Of a DNA stretch of 37,430 nt, positions 31,876-37,430 are shown piece by piece. Positions within the stretch are counted from its first letter, which is position 1, and each line of letters begins with the position of its first letter. Where the stretch lies: the NCBI GenBank assembly GCA_902533625.1, contig CACAMI010000003.1, positions 1-37,430 on the forward strand. The letters run 5' to 3'. Source of the stretch: an uncultured Alphaproteobacteria bacterium (GTDB taxonomy: Bacteria; Pseudomonadota; Alphaproteobacteria; Rhodobacterales; Rhodobacteraceae). The position numbers and the translations under genes were made by a program. A model generated the notes under the pieces. It did not search any database and was not told where the DNA came from. It saw only the letters and a program-made list of their open reading frames with translations.

Positions 31876-33420
31876 ATGAAAACCGAAGCATCAAAAACAC
31901 GCAGTGGCCGCCGCCGTCGCTCAGCTTCCAGTGTGTCGCCTTCAAAACGCAGTGTCAACTACCACGATCTGCGCAATCCGTTCCCCCCAATGGAGGTCTT
32001 TTCAGCCGATCAGGTTACAGCAATCCATGAGACGTCACTGCGCACGTTGGAAGAACTGGGGATGAAAGTTCTTTTGCCTGAGGCAATAGAAATTTACCGA
32101 AAGGGTGGTGCCCGTGTGGTCGATGATATGGTCTATATCGGGCGTGATATGGTTAAGGCGGCACTGACTACTGCGCCCAAATCCATTCAAGGACGAGCTG
32201 GTGCGCGCGCCAAAGACCTCACCTTTGAACTGGGGCGTATGATCTTTCAACCTGGCGCAGGTGCACCTCATGCCACTGACCTGGTGCGCGGACGTCGCCC
32301 TGCGTCTGCTGCAGATTACATTGAATATACGAAGCTAAATCAACATTTCGATGTGCTACAAATGCTGTCCCCCTCAGTTGAACCCCAAGATGTGGCCACC
32401 AATGTGCGCCACTACTTTACGACTGAGGCGCAGCTGACGCTGTCCGACAAATTTCCTTTCGTGTTCTCACGCGGGACACCTCAGGTGATAGACTGCTTTG
32501 AAATGTTACGCGATTTTCGCGGGGTGTCCGACGCAGAATTTGCTGCCAATCCGTACTGTTACACCGTCATCAATACCAACAGTCCACGGACGTTGGACAT
32601 ACCGATGGCCCAAGGGCTGATCGATTTTGCCAAACAAGGCCAAATGTCGATTATCACACCTTTCACATTAATGGGGGCAATGGCTCCAATTACGGTTGCG
32701 GGCGCAGTCACACTCAGCCATGCAGAGGCCTTGGCCGGAATTGTACTAGTGCAATTGGTCAACCCTGGCGCGCCAATTTGCTATGGCACGTTTACTTCTA
32801 ACGTCGACATGAAATCCGGTGCCCCTGCCTTTGGCACGCCTTCGCATTTTCAAGCCTCACTTGCAGCAGGGCAGATGGCACGAATGACCGGATTGCCTTG
32901 GCGTTCAGCAGCCGGATCTGCATCCAACCTGAATGATGTACAGGCGGCAAATGAAAATCAGCTAGGTCTTTGGGGATGTCTGATGGCGGGCGCCACGGTG
33001 ATAATTCACTCGGCAGGTTGGCTCGAAGGCGGGCTGAGCGTCTCTTATGAAAAGATCATCACGGATGTCGAAGTGCTCAACATGGTTGCAGAGCTTTGTG
33101 CAGGCAAGCAAGCAGGCGTTGATGATATCGGTTTTGAAAGCGCACTGAGCCGCGTAGATCCGAGTGGCCACTTCTTCGCTTCACCGCAAACGATGGAACG
33201 TTACACTACCGAGTTCTACGAGCCCATCGTGCATGACTACGCGAACTTTGGCACATGGACAGAACGGGGGTCTAAGGACGCAAGCGTTCGCGCTACGGAA
33301 GTTTGGCAAGAAATTGTCAACAAAGACACCTCAGTAAAGGTCGATGGTGACAAGGTTGCCGCACTCCAAGACTTCATCGCCAAACGTACCGCCCAGGGTG
33401 GCGCACCGCCAGAAAGCTAA
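31876..33420 (+). CDS. Trimethylamine methyltransferase (MttB) superfamily protein, non-pyrrolysine type
   Basis: This encodes 514 residues. After a basic, disordered-looking N-terminus (residues 1-25, rich in Arg, Ser and Lys) comes the family opening LRNPFPPMEVFSADQVTAIHE and LEELGMKVLLPEA, then a TIM-barrel body with QPGAGAPHATDLVRGRRPA and YGTFTSNVDMKSGAPAFGTP. There is no in-frame amber codon, so it lacks pyrrolysine. It belongs with the non-Pyl members, some of which demethylate glycine betaine, proline betaine or carnitine by passing the methyl group to a corrinoid protein. No corrinoid protein gene is in the window. The G+C content is the highest in the window, pointing to recent transfer. 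AGAGG precedes the ATG. Confidence 0.93.
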   Translation: MKTEASKTRSGRRRRSASSVSPSKRSVNYHDLRNPFPPMEVFSADQVTAIHETSLRTLEELGMKVLLPEAIEIYRKGGARVVDDMVYIGRDMVKAALTTAPKSIQGRAGARAKDLTFELGRMIFQPGAGAPHATDLVRGRRPASAADYIEYTKLNQHFDVLQMLSPSVEPQDVATNVRHYFTTEAQLTLSDKFPFVFSRGTPQVIDCFEMLRDFRGVSDAEFAANPYCYTVINTNSPRTLDIPMAQGLIDFAKQGQMSIITPFTLMGAMAPITVAGAVTLSHAEALAGIVLVQLVNPGAPICYGTFTSNVDMKSGAPAFGTPSHFQASLAAGQMARMTGLPWRSAAGSASNLNDVQAANENQLGLWGCLMAGATVIIHSAGWLEGGLSVSYEKIITDVEVLNMVAELCAGKQAGVDDIGFESALSRVDPSGHFFASPQTMERYTTEFYEPIVHDYANFGTWTERGSKDASVRATEVWQEIVNKDTSVKVDGDKVAALQDFIAKRTAQGGAPPES

Positions 33421-33483
33421 ACTACGTCAAGCCGCCCCACTCCAGTTTTGCACTGCGAAGAATTTAATCAAGCTTTGGGGGGA

Positions 33484-34614
33484 TCATTTTTTCTTTTCCA
33501 GCACCCACAAGCCATCATCTTCTGGTCCATCTTCACTAAAGTATTTTTCACCTAATAGATATATTTTACCGCTGTTAGGATCCACCTCAATATCACGGAT
33601 CCGATTAATTCTATTGGTAAAAATCATTTCCTCATTCGGGTCAACATCCTCTAAACCATCTATAATACTTAATGACATACCTCGTAATGATGCTACCAGC
33701 ATTTTACCATTCCATTCCTTAAACTCTTCTCCTCTATAAAATTTGATTGCACTCACTCCTATTGAAGGCGTCCAATACTTAATGGCTTTAGTAAAACCTG
33801 GTTTCCATTTTGGCCCAATTTCGGAACCATTATAATTAACTCCTCCCCAACCAAGAATATTCCAGCCGTAATTTTCGCCTTTTTTAACTAGGCCTATCCA
33901 GTCTCCACCCCTCGCACCATGATTGCTTATATAAATTTTCTCGCCATTTATTGATTTAGCTATACCTTGAGGGTTTCTTACACCTATCTGAAATATTTCT
34001 GGTTTCCAATTTGGCTTATCAACAAAGTGTGGGTTATCTTTCGGAATGGTGCCATCCAGATTAATTCTAATTATACTTCCGGGATGTTTCTTTGGATCCT
34101 GTGCTATTTTTCCCAGACCTCGTTCTCCAATCGAAACATATAAATGCTGGTCTTTAATGAGTAGCCGGCCACCAAAATGCGCACCTGAGCTGCTTGCTGA
34201 ATTTTGTTGAAAGATGTTATTAAAGATCATTTCTTTTCTGCTAAATTTTCCTTTAGCGACAGATGTTCCGTATTTTAGAAAACCTATCTTTTCGGTATAT
34301 GAAATCCAGACTTGGTTGTTCTTATAGATAATGTCAAGCAAACCACCCTGACCTTTATTCTTAAAATTTAAATTATGCTGTATCTCGAGAACTTCGCCAT
34401 TGTATATATTTACGATTTTTATCTTTCCTGTCCGCTCAGTTATAAGTAGTTCTGACTCGTTTATAAAAGATAAACCCCACGGCTTACTCAACGAGGCAAT
34501 TTTAGACAAGGCAAAACCCTCAGGAAGTGCTATATTCGGAAAGCATGTTAAAACAAGTAGAATCACGCCTAATATTCTAATTTTAAAGTCTTTAAAAATT
34601 CTCTCCACCTCCAT
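33484..34614 (-). CDS. Periplasmic PQQ-dependent aldose sugar dehydrogenase-like protein
   Basis: This encodes 376 residues. An N-terminal signal sequence (hydrophobic stretch about residues 13-28, cleavage near IALPEG) directs export. The six-bladed beta-propeller of the GSDH/YliI family follows, with SKPWGLSFI, the GQGGLLDI segment, SGAHFGGRLLI, FQIGVRNPQGIA and HGARGGDWIGLVKKGENYGWN. Relatives are soluble aldose dehydrogenases that use pyrroloquinoline quinone and calcium in the periplasm. PQQ synthesis genes are not in the window. A GGAGG sits inside the first codons after ATG 34614, so the exact start is uncertain. It converges with the mttB-like gene. Confidence 0.9.
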   Translation of the reverse strand: MEVERIFKDFKIRILGVILLVLTCFPNIALPEGFALSKIASLSKPWGLSFINESELLITERTGKIKIVNIYNGEVLEIQHNLNFKNKGQGGLLDIIYKNNQVWISYTEKIGFLKYGTSVAKGKFSRKEMIFNNIFQQNSASSSGAHFGGRLLIKDQHLYVSIGERGLGKIAQDPKKHPGSIIRINLDGTIPKDNPHFVDKPNWKPEIFQIGVRNPQGIAKSINGEKIYISNHGARGGDWIGLVKKGENYGWNILGWGGVNYNGSEIGPKWKPGFTKAIKYWTPSIGVSAIKFYRGEEFKEWNGKMLVASLRGMSLSIIDGLEDVDPNEEMIFTNRINRIRDIEVDPNSGKIYLLGEKYFSEDGPEDDGLWVLEKKK

Positions 34615-34648
34615 ATAAATCTAAGCATAGTCAAAACTAATTTTCTAC

Positions 34649-34712
34649 AGGATTCATAAAGCCTTTCTTAAAAAGGGAATCTGTACATTTTGAAACTTTG
34701 TTTATGAATCCT
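34649..34712. repeat. 12-bp perfect inverted repeat with inner hairpin
   Basis: AGGATTCATAAA and TTTATGAATCCT are exact complements 40 bases apart, and the spacer holds a smaller hairpin (CCTTT...AAAGG, 34662-34676). It lies between the divergent sugar dehydrogenase and LLM operons, so an operator or RNA structure is possible. The rest of 34615-34856 has no gene. Confidence 0.5.
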
Positions 34713-34856
34713 ATCCCTACGTCAAGGCAATTAACTAATTAAGAACCAGGTAAAAAAATTAATCTAAGCTCTGCCTTTTGGTTGGCCAGTAAAATCGATT
34801 TTCATTATCAGAATTTTTCTGATACTTTCACTTCAATCACTTTCAAGGTATCGAGT

Positions 34857-35906
34857 ATGGAATTTAGCATTCAATTATCTGCGGATTATCCGGACAAATC
34901 CTATGGAGGTGATCGGGTCTACGGTGACATGTTAAATCAGGCGATATTGGCCGACAGACTTGGGTTTGATGCCGTTTCAATAACTGAACATCATCTTATT
35001 AATTGTCTGATGATGCCTGCTCCATTGCAATTTGCTGTGAAGATAGCAGCCCATACAGAGCGGGTTAGTATTTTAACATCGATTGTTGTGTTACCGCTTC
35101 ATGATATGCGCATCTATGCAGGAGAAGTCGTTGTAGCTGATATTTTTACCAACGGGCGCCTGATGTTGGGTGTGGGGCGCGGTGCATTCGCGTACGAGAT
35201 GGAACGCCTTGGTATTCCAATAAATGAAACACAGTCAAAATTTAATGAATCATTAGCTGTTTTGCAGGCGTTACTGTCCGAAGAAGAGGTTAGCTGGGAT
35301 GGAGAGTATTACAAGTTTGACCCTTTGACGATCATGCCTAGACCTGTGAACCCTGGTGGCCCGCAGATGATGATGGCAGTGATGAACCCTGAAGGCATTT
35401 ATCATTGTACAAAGCGAGGGTTTCACATTCAGACCACGCCTCTATCAGGGAACCATCAGATGTTGATGGATCAAGTCAATGGTTTCAGTCGTGCTAAGGA
35501 GGAAATGGGTGAGGCAGGAAATGGGCTTACACTATCAGTTTCACGCGTGGGTTTTGCCACTAAAAATGATACTGATCGGAAAAAGAAGATTGAAGCTGCC
35601 AATCGTTACTACAGCCGTTTTGATAATGTGTTCACCGGACCTGGAGTTGTTGATAAAGGGATGGTTCGTGAGCTACCTCGCAAGCAGACTATTGAGGAGC
35701 TGGGAGATAGTTTGTTGATCGGCACGCCACAAGAAATTATCGATAAGCTTGAACCTTACGCTAAACTCGGCATTGATCGTGTTATCATCAACGTGAATTT
35801 TGGTTGCGATGCTCAGGAGACGTTGGACGGAATACAACTTTTTGCTGAAGAAATTATGCCATATTTTTCAATCCACTGCCGCGAAGTAAAATCTGCTGCA
35901 GGTTAA
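34857..35906 (+). CDS. LLM-class (luciferase-like) flavin-dependent monooxygenase
   Basis: This encodes 349 residues of the bacterial luciferase-like TIM-barrel family, which uses reduced FMN or F420 to oxygenate small molecules. Recognisable parts are RLGFDAVSITEHH, VSILTSIVVLPLHDMRIYAGEVVVADIFTNGRLMLGVGRGAF and the later IGTPQEIIDKLEPYAKLGIDRVIINV. ATG 34857 has AAGG eight bases upstream; a TTG at 34782 would add 25 residues without family similarity. It is the first gene of a tight operon, with the tautomerase 18 bases downstream and the hydrolase 3 bases after that. A reduced flavin supply protein is not encoded nearby. Confidence 0.92.
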   Translation: MEFSIQLSADYPDKSYGGDRVYGDMLNQAILADRLGFDAVSITEHHLINCLMMPAPLQFAVKIAAHTERVSILTSIVVLPLHDMRIYAGEVVVADIFTNGRLMLGVGRGAFAYEMERLGIPINETQSKFNESLAVLQALLSEEEVSWDGEYYKFDPLTIMPRPVNPGGPQMMMAVMNPEGIYHCTKRGFHIQTTPLSGNHQMLMDQVNGFSRAKEEMGEAGNGLTLSVSRVGFATKNDTDRKKKIEAANRYYSRFDNVFTGPGVVDKGMVRELPRKQTIEELGDSLLIGTPQEIIDKLEPYAKLGIDRVIINVNFGCDAQETLDGIQLFAEEIMPYFSIHCREVKSAAG

Positions 35907-35924
35907 AAAATCAGGAGACCTCAA

Positions 35925-36119
35925 ATGCCAATTATTCGTGTTGAAATGTTTACAGGCCGCACAGAACAACAAAAACGAGTACTTGTGAGAGAATTGACTG
36001 ATGCATTTGTAAATGCGGCGGGCGGAACACCAGAAAGTGTGAATGTCGTTATTACAGATGTTGATAAAAGCGATTGGGGCTCCGGGGGTGAGCTTTGCTC
36101 AGATAAGTTCCCGGACTAA
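35925..36119 (+). CDS. 4-oxalocrotonate tautomerase family protein
   Basis: This encodes 64 residues. After Met removal the catalytic Pro1 is exposed (PIIRVEMFTGRT), and Arg11 of 4-oxalocrotonate tautomerase is kept. The second catalytic Arg, Arg39, is Asn here (ESVNVVITD), while DKSDWGSGG keeps the aromatic position 50 as Trp. The protein should tautomerise an enol or act on a similar unsaturated acid, but the missing Arg suggests a changed substrate. CAGGAG precedes the ATG. It is sandwiched between the LLM monooxygenase and a hydrolase in one operon. Confidence 0.93.
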   Translation: MPIIRVEMFTGRTEQQKRVLVRELTDAFVNAAGGTPESVNVVITDVDKSDWGSGGELCSDKFPD

Positions 36120-36122
36120 TCT

Positions 36123-36914
36123 ATGGATGATGCTATTGAGTGTGATTATTCTGTTCAGGGAAGTGGACCACCCCTATTTCTGATCCACGGTATTGGGGCT
36201 GCACGAAACACTTGGACTAAGGCCTTACCTGTTTTGTGTAAACATTTTACAGTCGTTACATATGATTTACGCGGCCATGGCACATCGCCGCTGCCAGAGG
36301 CTGAGTTTAGCTTGGATGAACTGGTTGCCGATCTGGAACTGCTACGTAAGAAAACTGGTTTTGAAACTGCCCATTTTGCCGGACATTCTCTTGGTGGTAT
36401 GATCGGACCGGCCTATGCTTTGAGATACCCAGATCGAGTCAGGTCATTGGGGATACTTTCAACAGCGGCATTTCGTAGTGAAGACGACAGGACCAAAGTT
36501 TGGAGCGTTGTGCATGCTATGGAGGAAGAGGGTATTCCGCAGGTACTTGAAACACTTTCGTCTCGGTGGTTCACAGATAATTTCATTGCAGATAATCCAG
36601 AGGTCGTCAGAAATAGACTTCAACAGGTTATCGAAACTAATGCACAGGTGTTTCTTAATGTATTCCGTATTTATGCTGGTACTGAGATGTCACCGTGGCT
36701 CCATAATGTAGAGGCTCCTTCTCTTATTTTGACAGGGGAAAACGATGGCGGTTGCAATCCCCGTTTGAATCGTTTGATCGATGAGGCTTTGCCAAATTCA
36801 AAGCTTGAAATTCTACCTGACCTGAAGCATTCAATTTTATTAGAGGCGGGTAGTTTTGTGGCTGACCGATTGGTAGAATTTATTAAAGCGCTACCTGCAA
36901 ATAAGATGGGATGA
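36123..36914 (+). CDS. Alpha/beta hydrolase, 3-oxoadipate enol-lactonase-like
   Basis: This encodes 263 residues. HGIG (22-25) gives the oxyanion site, Ser89 in FAGHSLGGMIG the nucleophile, Asp208 in GENDGGCN the acid and His236 in LKHSILLEA the base. The layout matches enol-lactonases and meta-cleavage hydrolases such as PcaD, MhpC and RutD. It starts three bases after the tautomerase stop, so it is very likely translationally coupled. In the operon it may hydrolyse a lactone or ester made by the flavin monooxygenase. The exact substrate is not predictable. The 216 bases after it hold no convincing gene or terminator. Confidence 0.92.
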   Translation: MDDAIECDYSVQGSGPPLFLIHGIGAARNTWTKALPVLCKHFTVVTYDLRGHGTSPLPEAEFSLDELVADLELLRKKTGFETAHFAGHSLGGMIGPAYALRYPDRVRSLGILSTAAFRSEDDRTKVWSVVHAMEEEGIPQVLETLSSRWFTDNFIADNPEVVRNRLQQVIETNAQVFLNVFRIYAGTEMSPWLHNVEAPSLILTGENDGGCNPRLNRLIDEALPNSKLEILPDLKHSILLEAGSFVADRLVEFIKALPANKMG

Positions 36915-37130
36915 TTTATTTTCTCTGCTTTGGGAAAGATTGAACTAGAAGTAGACCTTAGATATTGCTCAATAAAAACTAAATTGATGAGACCCAGTGC
37001 TCAAGGTTGGTCTCTAATAAGGTGTCTTGATATTTCTTCATTGAGCCCGGTTTTTGGCAAAATAGTCCTACGAAATCTGTCGACTTCCTATGGCAAAGTG
37101 ATAATCTTCATTGATGTGAAGGCTTTTTAG

Positions 37131-37430
37131 ATGGAAAAAGAAATACAAATATCCTTACAGGACCTAATAGAAACAATTGGGGTGTCCGTTTTAATATTTA
37201 ACAACTCTCTAACGTTAGAGTGTTTTAATGAATCTGCAAAAAAGTTAATTCCTGACCTTAAGGAGAAATCAGCTGCTGAAGCGATATTTAATAGTAAAAG
37301 AGTATCTTCACAAATTCTTGAATGTTTAAAAACGGGTAAAACAGAATTTAGGAGAATTCGTTATAAGACAAATGAAGGTACAGACGTTGCCGTCAATATA
37401 AAGTTACTAGAGTTAGGGGATACCATTTGT
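37131..37430 (+). CDS. Partial protein with PAS-like N-terminus, cut by window end
   Basis: The frame is open from ATG 37131 to the end of the window, giving 100 residues. GAAGG lies about 10 bases upstream. The start LQDLIETIGVSVLIFNNSLTLECFNESAKKLIPDL has the rhythm of a PAS domain N-terminus (helix, strand, turn, strand, 'N-x-x-A' helix), and RRIRYKTNEGTDVAVNIKLLELGDT looks like the central strands. A sensor histidine kinase, diguanylate cyclase or similar signalling protein would be expected downstream, but nothing beyond the PAS-like part is visible. Confidence 0.6.
   Translation, partial: MEKEIQISLQDLIETIGVSVLIFNNSLTLECFNESAKKLIPDLKEKSAAEAIFNSKRVSSQILECLKTGKTEFRRIRYKTNEGTDVAVNIKLLELGDTIC

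Noticed and set aside
33421-33483. CCCC/GGGG pairing around the convergent mttB-like and sugar dehydrogenase stops
   Set aside because: The loop would be about 40 bases with a mismatched short stem; not a credible terminator.
36930-37130. Open frame of 66 codons from a TTG start, ending directly before the PAS-like gene
   Set aside because: No ribosome site, no family likeness, and an irregular amino acid make-up; the adjacency of stop and start is likely chance.

Overview
The window looks like a chromosome segment of an AT-rich marine-type alphaproteobacterium. The basis is the glnK-amtB pair, the alphaproteobacterial style of the trimethylamine methyltransferase-like protein, and the density of small-molecule catabolic genes. 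No rRNA, tRNA or other taxonomic marker is present, so the placement (for example SAR116-like or a related Rhodospirillales lineage) is inference. I see no tRNA, rRNA, CRISPR array, transposase or phage gene. Most genes are AT-rich. A few islands are visibly richer in G+C, most clearly 31.74-33.42 kb and also 12.13-12.98 kb, which suggests acquisition.

Layout. 0-2 kb: two proteins with a probable dimeric alpha/beta-barrel fold flank a small membrane protein. 2.2-3.9 kb: nitrogen sensing and ammonium uptake (glnK-amtB). 4-8.4 kb: a quinone-oxidoreductase-like enzyme, an L-2-haloacid dehalogenase next to a VOC dioxygenase-like protein, a DUF938 methyltransferase and a DmdA/GcvT-like folate enzyme. 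8.5-10.8 kb: a TauD-type dioxygenase with a LysE exporter, then a GFA-family protein. 10.8-18.9 kb: seven consecutive minus-strand genes (first transcribed to last): CocE-type hydrolase, 2-oxoglutarate oxygenase, DAO-type flavoprotein, ABM-like protein, di-iron fatty acid hydroxylase, proline-iminopeptidase-like hydrolase, M24 creatinase-fold protein.

19-31.6 kb: a short-chain dehydrogenase lacking its catalytic Tyr, a DDAH-like guanidino-modifying enzyme, an alpha/beta hydrolase, and a complete peptide-type ABC importer (binding protein, two permeases, fused double ATPase). A CocE-type hydrolase is the last gene of the importer operon and another is divergently transcribed from its head; with the one at 16.9 kb this makes three paralogues. 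31.7-37.4 kb: a 42-residue small ORF coupled to an MttB-family methyltransferase, a PQQ-type sugar dehydrogenase, a three-gene LLM monooxygenase/tautomerase/hydrolase operon, and the start of a PAS-like protein cut by the window end.

The best candidate for a new system is the importer with its paralogous CocE hydrolases and neighbouring amidinohydrolase-like, SDR and alpha/beta hydrolase genes. It reads as uptake followed by hydrolysis of a peptide-, amide- or ester-linked compound. Secondary leads are the small ORF upstream of mttB, a 21-bp element found 21.5 kb apart at the edges of gene blocks, and a 17-bp terminator-associated direct repeat that brackets one gene.
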